From the NCBI GenBank assembly GCA_016783225.1, contig JADHWZ010000116.1, positions 1 to 6,619 on the forward strand: a stretch of 6,619 nt of DNA. The letters run 5' to 3'. The translations under genes were made by a program, and so were the position numbers. Shown piece after piece: positions 1-5,363 of this stretch (the stretch's first letter is position 1; each line of letters begins with the position of its first letter). The notes below the pieces were generated by a model. It was not told the origin of the DNA and ran no database searches. It saw nothing but the letters and a program-made list of their open reading frames with translations. The stretch comes from Dehalococcoidia bacterium (GTDB lineage Bacteria > Chloroflexota > Dehalococcoidia > GIF9 > UBA5620).

Positions 1-244
1 TCAGCAAAGCCAGCGCCGGGGTAGGTAACATACCAAGATCGGTTATCTCTATTCCGCAAGATAGCAAACCGGAGAAGATAGCATTCTTGAGAGCTTCCCC
101 GCTGACCCTGGTATCGGTAGCCAGGCAAATCCTAGCCCCTACAGGGACGGTAGTACCCAGGGCCTGGGCGACTTCCCGGCACATGTCTGTGGTCAAATCT
201 TGACCCACCACACCCCTGATACCACTGGTCCCAAAAAGAGGCAT
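1..244 (-). CDS. Phosphohexomutase (phosphomannomutase/phosphoglucomutase family), N-terminal fragment
   Basis: This is the first 81 codons of a gene that runs off the left edge of the window. Residues 2-11 read PLFGTSGIRG, the N-terminal signature of the alpha-D-phosphohexomutase family, which moves phosphate between C1 and C6 of a hexose phosphate through a phosphoserine. A second family motif, TDTRVSG, is at residues 43-49, and LPTPAL, typical of the end of the first strand-helix unit, at 73-78. The catalytic serine loop would lie further on, outside the window. The ATG at 244 is preceded by AAGGAG six bases away, so the start is secure. FGTSGIRG is more typical of ManB/Pgm-like members than of GlmM (usually FGTDGIRG), but the substrate cannot be fixed from this fragment. 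The gene follows fumB by 78 nt on the same strand and could be read through from the operon or have its own promoter. Confidence 0.9.
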   Translation of the reverse strand, partial: MPLFGTSGIRGVVGQDLTTDMCREVAQALGTTVPVGARICLATDTRVSGEALKNAIFSGLLSCGIEITDLGMLPTPALALL

Positions 245-250
245 ACCTTT

Positions 251-256
251 CTCCTT
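251..256 (-). promoter_or_regulatory. Shine-Dalgarno of the phosphohexomutase gene
   Basis: AAGGAG lies six bases before the ATG at 244. It supports that start codon. No clear promoter was found in the 78-nt spacer upstream. Confidence 0.75.
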
Positions 257-322
257 ATCCTGAATTATGTGGCTATGGGACAACCAAAACGTTGTGGCTT
301 ATCGCCTTCACCCAACTCGTCT

Positions 323-874
323 TCAGCTCTTCCGGTATCTGGCTTTCCCCTCTTCGTAAAGGTCTCCGCCGTAAATGTCATTTATCACTGTAGCCGGGAA
401 ATCTTCTACCTCCATTCGCAGAACTGCCTCAGCCCCAAGCTCCTCGTAGGCTACTACCTCTGACTTCTTGATACTCTTCGAGATCAGCGCCCCAGCACCA
501 CCTACAGCAGCAAGATACACTGCCTTGTATTCCTTCATCGCATCCTTCACCGCTTGTGAGCGCATACCCTTGCCAATCATTCCTTTAAGTCCCTCAGATA
601 TCAGGCGGGGTGAGTAGCTATCCATTCGACCGCTGGTAGTAGGTCCGGCAGAGCCAATCGGCTGGCCTGGTTTGGCCGGCGACGGGCCCATAAAGTATAT
701 CGTCTGTCCCTTAATATCAAATGGCAGTGGCTTACCTTGGTCAAGGGCTTCAACCATCCTCTTATGGGCAGCATCACGAGCCACATACATAACGCCAGTG
801 AGTAGAATATTGTCCCCAGCTTTGAGGTCTTCCAAGGTGTCGTCAGTCAGGGGCAGCTTTACCTTTTTTACCAT
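323..874 (-). CDS. fumB: Fumarate hydratase class I, beta subunit (C-terminal domain type)
   Basis: This is a 183-residue protein of the Fe-S hydro-lyase beta type, the swivelling-domain partner of the alpha subunit encoded at 4293-5138. The pair hydrates fumarate to L-malate in the cytoplasm. Visible family motifs are TGVMYVARDAAHKR (residues 26-39), with the conserved Arg-Asp-x-x-His, GSAGPTTSGRMD (74-85), the KG-rich stretch near 97-103 and GGAGAL (125-130). The length is normal for a stand-alone beta subunit. The ATG at 874 has AGGAGG six bases upstream. It is the last gene of the sdh block, 58 nt after sdhB, and so is separated from its alpha subunit by four sdh genes. The same family includes the L(+)-tartrate dehydratase beta subunit; the succinate dehydrogenase context argues for fumarase. 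The symbol fumB here means class I beta subunit, not the E. coli single-chain FumB. Confidence 0.93.
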   Translation of the reverse strand: MVKKVKLPLTDDTLEDLKAGDNILLTGVMYVARDAAHKRMVEALDQGKPLPFDIKGQTIYFMGPSPAKPGQPIGSAGPTTSGRMDSYSPRLISEGLKGMIGKGMRSQAVKDAMKEYKAVYLAAVGGAGALISKSIKKSEVVAYEELGAEAVLRMEVEDFPATVINDIYGGDLYEEGKARYRKS

Positions 875-880
875 TACCGT

Positions 881-886
881 CCTCCT
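881..886 (-). promoter_or_regulatory. Shine-Dalgarno of fumB
   Basis: A full AGGAGG lies six bases before the ATG at 874. The strong site gives this last gene independent translation initiation after the 58-nt spacer that follows sdhB. I see no terminator or clear promoter in that spacer. Confidence 0.75.
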
Positions 887-932
887 AGGTAGACTTTAGA
901 TTCTATAGCTTCTTTCTCGCGACAGATTAGGG

Positions 933-1763
933 TTATTCGTTCCCTTTGACGGTGAACTCGGGGAAAGGAACTTTGGGCTTGGTTTCGGTAGGAGGTGTAA
1001 CTACCAAGGAAGGCATCCGTTTCTTCCCCAGACCCAGGGCCTGGGATGCCAGACGCCTTTTCAGTAACTGAATAGCCAAGGCCGGGTCTAATCCCTTGGG
1101 ACAGGCTTCTGAGCAGGCGCCGGCAAGATGACAGCGCCATGCCCCGTGGTCGGTGTCCACCAAAGGGAGCCTCTCCTGCTGGCCTTCATCCCGGTTGTCA
1201 GCGCAGTAGCGATAACACTGGGCTAAGGCTTGCGGCCCAAGGAAAAGTGTATCGCTGGCCGAGGTTGGACAAGCAGAAACACACATGCCGCACTTTATGC
1301 AATAGGCGAACTGCAGGAAGCCGCTTAATTCCTGGGGTATTTGGCCAAATTCAGCGGTGGGGGTTTCCATTTCCTGCGCATCCTGACGGAGGATGTACGG
1401 CTTTATTGATTTGTGCTTATTGAACATTGGGGTCAGGTCAACTACCAGGTCTTTAATGATGGGCAGGTTGGGCAAAGGCTTGACGGTTAGCGTATCGGAG
1501 CGAAACTCCTCTATTTGGGTGTGGCAGGCAAGATGAGGATAGCTGTTGACCAGCATGCCACAGGAGCCACATATCCCCATGCGACACGAGGTGCGAAAAG
1601 CAAGGGTGCTATCCAGATTTTCCTTTATGTATATGAGGCCATTGAGCACGGTCATGCCTCGACTGGCTGGCACGGTGAATTCCTGTAAATGGAGAGCACC
1701 ACCTTGTTCCGGGTCGTATCTCTGGACTCTGAACGTTATCCCCTTCGTGCCGCTTTGAGCCAC
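933..1763 (-). CDS. sdhB: Succinate dehydrogenase/fumarate reductase iron-sulfur subunit
   Basis: This 276-residue protein carries electrons from the flavoprotein to the membrane quinone site. The N-terminal ferredoxin domain binds [2Fe-2S] through C60, C65, C68 and C80 (SCRMGICGSCG, then LAC). The C-terminal domain has CIKCGMCVSACP (C155, C158, C161, C165) and CHLAGACSEACPKG (C211, C217, C221). The Cys-x5-Cys spacing at 211-217, with no Cys between, is the classical arrangement for a [3Fe-4S] centre beside a [4Fe-4S]. Two extra cysteines, C183 and C187, fall in the linker and are probably not ligands. A GTG start at 1763 is chosen because TAGGAGGT sits directly before it and similarity to the family begins there; an upstream in-frame ATG at 1961 would run through sdhD and is unlikely. 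The last 30 or so residues form a proline- and lysine-rich tail. The sdhD stop is 8 nt upstream. Confidence 0.95.
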   Translation of the reverse strand: MAQSGTKGITFRVQRYDPEQGGALHLQEFTVPASRGMTVLNGLIYIKENLDSTLAFRTSCRMGICGSCGMLVNSYPHLACHTQIEEFRSDTLTVKPLPNLPIIKDLVVDLTPMFNKHKSIKPYILRQDAQEMETPTAEFGQIPQELSGFLQFAYCIKCGMCVSACPTSASDTLFLGPQALAQCYRYCADNRDEGQQERLPLVDTDHGAWRCHLAGACSEACPKGLDPALAIQLLKRRLASQALGLGKKRMPSLVVTPPTETKPKVPFPEFTVKGNE

Positions 1764-1766
1764 AAT

Positions 1767-1774
1767 ACCTCCTA
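1767..1774 (-). promoter_or_regulatory. Shine-Dalgarno of sdhB fused to the sdhD stop codon
   Basis: TAGGAGGT combines the TAG stop of sdhD (1772-1774) with a near-perfect Shine-Dalgarno. It lies just before the GTG at 1763 (about four bases after GGAGG). It decides the GTG start and suggests that ribosomes ending sdhD re-initiate at sdhB. Confidence 0.8.
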
Positions 1775-2134
1775 GCTGAATAACAGGTCTAGCGGTACGT
1801 AAGTACCCCAGATAAAGACACCGATGCCAATAACTGTGAAAGACCAGGTAATGATGCGCCCGGTCTTGACCGAGGGTTTCCACTCCAATATGATGCCTCG
1901 CAGCCCATAGAGAGCGTGATAGAGAACGACGGCCAAGAGAGCTATATATACGAATGCCCATATGCCCTCACTGGCTCGGTCTATCATTGATTCCCAGGAA
2001 GTTGAGTCGGTGGTATCAACTCCGAACCAATCAAGGATAGAGTCGAGGTGTAGTCTCACCATATGTATGCCCAAGAAGACTGCTATAAGTACGCCGGTAA
2101 GCATGTGTAGAAGGTGTAAGCGTGTGGCACGCAT
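1772..2134 (-). CDS. sdhD: Succinate dehydrogenase membrane anchor, second subunit
   Basis: This 120-residue hydrophobic protein has three predicted membrane helices, at about residues 8-28, 57-83 and 93-115. It anchors the SdhAB head and, with SdhC, should form the quinone site and hold heme b. Histidines H24 (GIHM, helix I) and H73 (LYHALYGLRG, helix II) lie where axial heme ligands lie in two-heme SDH anchors; the LYHALYGL segment closely resembles the helix II region of Bacillus SdhC as I remember it. H10 in LLHMLTG matches a conserved helix I N-terminal motif that SdhC also shows. The ATG at 2134 shares one base with the sdhC stop (TAATG) and has AGGAGGTC upstream. The letter D is assigned by position; C and D naming is arbitrary here. 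Confidence 0.88.
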   Translation of the reverse strand: MRATRLHLLHMLTGVLIAVFLGIHMVRLHLDSILDWFGVDTTDSTSWESMIDRASEGIWAFVYIALLAVVLYHALYGLRGIILEWKPSVKTGRIITWSFTVIGIGVFIWGTYVPLDLLFS

Positions 2135-2577
2135 TATGGACCTCCTGCGATAAAGTCACCAAGAAGGACCAGGGCAAGGACGGCGATAACTGCTATCATG
2201 GCGATCGTCCAGCGGCGCTTTTTGCGAAGTGCATCCTGGTATGGATAGATTGGTGGGGCAGGCCGCCCCAGGCCAAAGCCTAATCCCTGTATGATCAGGC
2301 GCAAACCATTCAAGGCATGGAAAACAAAGGCAGTGGCTACCAGATATTCGCCAACTCTGAATCCTGGATTGCTAAGAGCTGACATCGCCGATTCCCAGAC
2401 GTCTTCGCCTCGATAACGGTAAAAGGTGGTGATGATCAGATGAATCACCCCGAAGAGCAACAGCCCCAAGCCGGTTACTCGATGGAGCACGTAAAGATGC
2501 CGCTCCAATTTGTATTTACCTGCCCATACCCAGCCACGAGCCCCCAGGTAATTATCTCGGGGCTGTATTTGTTTCAT
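2134..2577 (-). CDS. sdhC: Succinate dehydrogenase membrane anchor, first subunit (cytochrome b type)
   Basis: This 147-residue protein has three predicted membrane helices, at about residues 31-53, 75-98 and 123-143. Near the start of helix I is LHRVTG (31-36), a hallmark of SDH cytochrome b subunits. H46 (VIHLI) in helix I and H87 (FHALNGLR) in helix II are candidate heme b ligands, 41 residues apart. The basic N-terminus and the loop around 117-122 (LRKKRR) should face the cytoplasm. The protein should bind the Fe-S subunit and shape the quinone pocket. The ATG at 2577 has AGGAG six bases upstream, and that site abuts the TAG stop of sdhA. Its stop overlaps the sdhD start by one base. It shares motifs with SdhD, which suggests the two anchors are ancient paralogues. 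Confidence 0.9.
   Translation of the reverse strand: MKQIQPRDNYLGARGWVWAGKYKLERHLYVLHRVTGLGLLLFGVIHLIITTFYRYRGEDVWESAMSALSNPGFRVGEYLVATAFVFHALNGLRLIIQGLGFGLGRPAPPIYPYQDALRKKRRWTIAMIAVIAVLALVLLGDFIAGGP
2139..2146 (-). promoter_or_regulatory. Shine-Dalgarno of sdhD inside the sdhC 3' end
   Basis: AGGAGGTC lies within the last sense codons of sdhC, with six bases between AGGAGG and the ATG at 2134. Together with the TAATG overlap it points to coupled translation of the two anchor subunits, which are needed in equal amounts. Confidence 0.75.
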
Positions 2578-2583
2578 GGTTCA

Positions 2584-2589
2584 CTCCTA
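2584..2589 (-). promoter_or_regulatory. Shine-Dalgarno of sdhC fused to the sdhA stop codon
   Basis: TAGGAG merges the TAG stop of sdhA (2587-2589) with the ribosome binding site of sdhC, six bases before its ATG. The same design recurs at the sdhD/sdhB junction. Confidence 0.75.
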
Positions 2590-4293
2590 GTATTTCCTTT
2601 CCACTGGCTGCCACGCTGTGATGCTCACCGGAATGTACTCAATCCGTGGCCCTGTGGGTGTGTAGTGTGCCAGAGTGTGCTTGAGCCAGTTGACATCGTC
2701 GCGTTGGGGAAAATCACGTCGAGAATGAGCCCCACGAGACTCCGTGCGGGCCAAGGCCCCAACTACCACAATTTCAGCCAGGTCAAGGAGGTTATCGATT
2801 TCGAGGGCATTGAGCAGATCGGTATTATATATCCTTCCGCGGTCTTTGACCTGAACATCAGGCACACACTGCTTCAATTCCCTTATCTTGTTGAGAGCCG
2901 CTTCCAGCCCTGAGCCAGTTCGGTAGACAGCCACCTCACTATCCATGATCTTCTGTAGCTCCCTGCGCATGATGTAGGCGTTTTCCTTGGCGTCTGGCCT
3001 GAACCTGCTGAAAACCCGAGCCTCTTCGTCTCTCAGGATTGTTTCTTCGGATAGCGTGGAAAACGTTTTTCGTTTCGAGGCATACTGGGCCGCCCTGTCT
3101 CCACTAATTCTGCCCCAGACGAGGCATTCGGCAGTCGAGTTGGAGCCGAGACGGTTGGCACCATGAAGCGACAAGCACGCGGCTTCTCCGGCTGCCCAGA
3201 TGCCTTCAACAGGAGTAGCACCCTCTATGTCAGCGTGCACCCCGCCCATGAAGTAGTGCGACGCCGGCCGGACTGGGATTGGCTTCTCGATGGGATCGAT
3301 GAAGTTGAACTTGATGGCGACCTCACGAATCAAAGGCAGCCTCTCGTTGATCTTGTCGGCACCAAGATGGCGCAGGTCAATGTGAACATAATCGAGACCG
3401 TCTGGTCCGGAAAATCCTCTGCCTTCTTCGATTTCGGTTATCTCAGCCCGGGCGATGATGTCTCGGGGAGCGAGTTCCATCTTCTGAGCCGCATATTTCT
3501 CCATAAACCGCTCGCCCTTGCTGTTGAGCAGGTAGCCGCCTTCACCCCGGGCCGCTTCTGTAATCAGGATGCCAGAGGGAACCAGACCAGTGGGGTGAAA
3601 CTGGACGAACTCGACATCTTTGATGGGCAGTCCAGCCCGGTAAGCCATGGCTATACCATCACCGGTGGCGGTCAGGGAGTAGGTGGTAAAGCCAAACATA
3701 CGGCAAGCACCGCCAGCGGCGATAATCAACGCTTTGCCCCGAACGAAAAAGAAGTCACCACTGGCCAGGTCCCAGACAGTCACCCCACAGAATACGTTGT
3801 CTTTGGTTAGGATTGAGGCAACATAGCATTCGTCGTATCTGCTCACCCTGGCGTATTTCTGCAGAGTGTCATACAGCGTCTGCATCTCAAAGAAGCCGGT
3901 CTTGTCGGCGGCGAAAACGGCTCGATTAAAGGTGTGGCCACCGAACGGCCGCTGGGCGATCCTTCCGTCAGGACGGCGGGACCAGGGAATTCCCCAGTGA
4001 TCCAGAAGCAGGATTTCCTTGGGCGCTTCCTCAACGAAGCGCATTACCACATCCTGATCACACAGAAAATCGGCACCTCTAATTGTGTCCCAGGCATGAA
4101 GCTCAAGGCTGTCTCCCTCCTCTGGCTGTATGACTGCTGCTGTGCCGCCTTCAGCACAGACGGAATGTGAACGCATTAGCTGGACTTTGGAGAAGACAGC
4201 AACATCAACGTCTGGGTTTCGGGCGGCTTCGATTGCCGCCCGTAGTCCAGCTAGTCCGGAACCCAACACTATTACGTCGTGTTCTCTGCTCAT
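2587..4293 (-). CDS. sdhA: Succinate dehydrogenase/fumarate reductase flavoprotein subunit
   Basis: This 568-residue flavoprotein interconverts succinate and fumarate at a covalently bound FAD, on the head of the membrane complex. The N-terminal Rossmann motif is VLGSGLAGLRAA (residues 9-20). H43 in RSHSVCAEGG matches the histidine that carries FAD covalently in SDH and FRD. Active-site elements follow: QFHPTG (H233), TEAARGEGG (245-253), PRD (R277, the likely proton-transfer arginine), HYFMGG (H346) and NRLGSNS (R381). The C-terminal helical domain ends with RGAHSRRDFPQRDD, also typical. Length is normal. The ATG at 4293 is chosen because AAGGAAG lies ten bases upstream and the family similarity starts at once; an in-frame ATG at 4329 would add 12 residues without similarity. 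The start overlaps the fumA stop by one base (TGATG). Sequence alone does not tell dehydrogenase from fumarate reductase. Confidence 0.96.
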   Translation of the reverse strand: MSREHDVIVLGSGLAGLRAAIEAARNPDVDVAVFSKVQLMRSHSVCAEGGTAAVIQPEEGDSLELHAWDTIRGADFLCDQDVVMRFVEEAPKEILLLDHWGIPWSRRPDGRIAQRPFGGHTFNRAVFAADKTGFFEMQTLYDTLQKYARVSRYDECYVASILTKDNVFCGVTVWDLASGDFFFVRGKALIIAAGGACRMFGFTTYSLTATGDGIAMAYRAGLPIKDVEFVQFHPTGLVPSGILITEAARGEGGYLLNSKGERFMEKYAAQKMELAPRDIIARAEITEIEEGRGFSGPDGLDYVHIDLRHLGADKINERLPLIREVAIKFNFIDPIEKPIPVRPASHYFMGGVHADIEGATPVEGIWAAGEAACLSLHGANRLGSNSTAECLVWGRISGDRAAQYASKRKTFSTLSEETILRDEEARVFSRFRPDAKENAYIMRRELQKIMDSEVAVYRTGSGLEAALNKIRELKQCVPDVQVKDRGRIYNTDLLNALEIDNLLDLAEIVVVGALARTESRGAHSRRDFPQRDDVNWLKHTLAHYTPTGPRIEYIPVSITAWQPVERKY

Positions 4294-5138
4294 CACAATA
4301 TCGCTTCCTTGTGTCGAGTACTGTGGCAATTCAGGTTGACTGCTGCTGGCATACTGGCTATGTGGGATGGAAAGACCTCGACGTTAACCGCCAGGGCGGT
4401 CACCCTGCCGCCATATCCCATCGATCCAATGCCCAGGTTATTGATGCGCTGGAGGATTTCCTTTTCCATCTCAGCAACCTCAGGATCCGGGCTGGGCTCG
4501 CCTATCTTCCGTAACAACGCCTTCTTAGCCAGCATCACGGTCTTGTCGGCTGTGCCGCCTATCCCGACACCGACAACCACCGGAGGACAAGGATTGCTGC
4601 CAGCTTCATCGACAGCATTGACCACAAAGTCTATTATCCCTTGGCGACCACGCGCCGGGGGTAACATGGCCAAGCGGGTCATATTCTCGGCGCCGCCCCC
4701 CTTGGGCATGGCTATAATCTTGAGCTTGTCGCCAGGGACTATGTCAGTATAAATGATGGCCGGGGTATTGTCTTTGGTGTTTACCCGGGCGGAATAAGGC
4801 TGCCTCACCATAGATTTACGCAAATAGCCTTCACTGTACGCCTGGCGCACACCCTCATTCACGGCGGTGTAGAGATCACCGCCAGTAATGTGGGCTTCCT
4901 GACCCAGCTCAAGGAAGACTACTGCCGCACCACAGTCCTGACACAAGGGCATCCTCTCATTGGAGGCAATATCAGCATTTTCAAGTATTCCATCTATTAC
5001 CTCACGGGCCACCGGCGATTCCTCGGTCTCTCGGGCTCGCTGGAGGGAAGCTCTCACATCATCCGGCAGAAAGAAATTAGCCTCCTGAAAGAGACGGGAC
5101 ACGGCCTTGGTTATTTCTCTAGCATCAATATCTCGCAT
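4293..5138 (-). CDS. fumA: Fumarate hydratase class I, alpha subunit (Fe-S N-terminal domain type)
   Basis: This 281-residue protein is the [4Fe-4S]-binding alpha subunit of a two-subunit class I fumarase; it works with the beta subunit encoded at 323-874. Three conserved cysteines are the expected cluster ligands: C66 (LCQDCG), C184 (SNPCPP) and C271 (NCHSTRH). Other family motifs are PKGGGAENMTR (145-155) and VGVGIGGTADK (189-199). The usual Thr of CQDTG is Cys here (C69). The ATG at 5138 is chosen over an in-frame ATG at 5192 because AGAGGAG lies ten bases upstream, because the extra 18 residues have no family similarity, and because the small ORF ending at 5146 occupies that stretch. The gene is the first of the fum-sdh block and overlaps the sdhA start by one base, so translation is probably coupled. 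L(+)-tartrate dehydratase alpha is the main alternative within the family. The fixed cluster is oxygen-sensitive in known members. Confidence 0.94.
   Translation of the reverse strand: MRDIDAREITKAVSRLFQEANFFLPDDVRASLQRARETEESPVAREVIDGILENADIASNERMPLCQDCGAAVVFLELGQEAHITGGDLYTAVNEGVRQAYSEGYLRKSMVRQPYSARVNTKDNTPAIIYTDIVPGDKLKIIAMPKGGGAENMTRLAMLPPARGRQGIIDFVVNAVDEAGSNPCPPVVVGVGIGGTADKTVMLAKKALLRKIGEPSPDPEVAEMEKEILQRINNLGIGSMGYGGRVTALAVNVEVFPSHIASMPAAVNLNCHSTRHKEAIL
4304..4310 (-). promoter_or_regulatory. Shine-Dalgarno of sdhA inside fumA
   Basis: AAGGAAG lies ten bases before the ATG at 4293, inside the last codons of fumA. It favours the 4293 start over the upstream ATG at 4329. Confidence 0.6.
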
Positions 5139-5145
5139 TGTTACT

Positions 5146-5313
5146 CTACTCCTCTCGCAATTGACAGCAATAGGTAGGTACAGCGATGTCACGAATCACA
5201 TACTTAGCCATGGTTTGCATCCTACCCCGCTGAAAGGAATACAGCCTTACAGCGGCCCCAGACGGTTTGCGAGCTTCGGCTGATAGCTCTTCCTCTGTTT
5301 TTCGTCGAGACAT
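5146..5313 (-). CDS. Hypothetical small protein, 55 residues, directly upstream of fumA
   Basis: I do not recognise this ORF. It starts MSRRKTEEELSAEARK and ends AVPTYCCQLREE. The N-terminal half is charged and mostly hydrophilic, and there is no membrane segment. The C-terminal third (from MAKYVIRD) is more ordered-looking and contains a CC pair. The ATG at 5313 has AAGGGGGG three bases upstream, a usable ribosome binding site. The TAG stop (5146-5148) directly follows the fumA Shine-Dalgarno AGAGGAG (5149-5155), so terminating ribosomes would be placed to start fumA seven bases on. It starts 50 nt after the lutB-like stop and fills most of the spacer. It could be a real small protein, a leader peptide that couples translation to fumA, or chance: a 55-codon frame alone is weak evidence, and an inverted repeat within it suggests the RNA itself may matter. 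Confidence 0.45.
   Translation of the reverse strand: MSRRKTEEELSAEARKPSGAAVRLYSFQRGRMQTMAKYVIRDIAVPTYCCQLREE
5149..5155 (-). promoter_or_regulatory. Shine-Dalgarno of fumA
   Basis: AGAGGAG lies ten bases before the ATG at 5138. It overlaps the last sense codons of the 55-residue small ORF, whose stop follows immediately. It supports the 5138 start over 5192. Confidence 0.65.
5227..5255 (-). repeat. Inverted repeat / predicted RNA hairpin upstream of fumA
   Basis: On the transcribed strand the arms are CCGCTG-T-AAGG and CCTT-T-CAGCGG, enclosing a seven-base loop (CTGTATT). That gives ten base pairs with one T-T mismatch. It is not followed by a T-run on either strand, so it does not look like an intrinsic terminator. 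It lies inside the 55-residue ORF, about 90 nt ahead of the fumA start. Confidence 0.6.
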
Positions 5314-5363
5314 TTACCCCCCTTCATTCAATGTCCCAACCGTAGGCCCTATTTTATGTCATC

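Noticed and set aside
280..295. Possible hairpin (ACAAC and GTTGT arms) in the fumB to phosphohexomutase spacer
   Set aside because: Only five base pairs and no T-run on the transcribed strand, so it is not a credible terminator.
2440..2913. 157-codon plus-strand frame across the sdhC/sdhA junction
   Set aside because: It is antisense to two well-supported genes and its product resembles no family I know.
3163..3810. 215-codon open frame on the plus strand, opposite sdhA
   Set aside because: It lies wholly antisense to conserved sdhA codons, shows no recognisable motif and is explained by the codon bias of the real gene.
4279..4752. 157-codon plus-strand frame opposite fumA
   Set aside because: Low-complexity Ser/Pro/Thr-rich translation, antisense to a conserved gene; a shadow frame.
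323..5138. L(+)-tartrate dehydratase instead of fumarase for the alpha/beta pair
   Set aside because: The families are hard to separate by eye, but interleaving with a full sdh operon makes fumarate the much more likely substrate.
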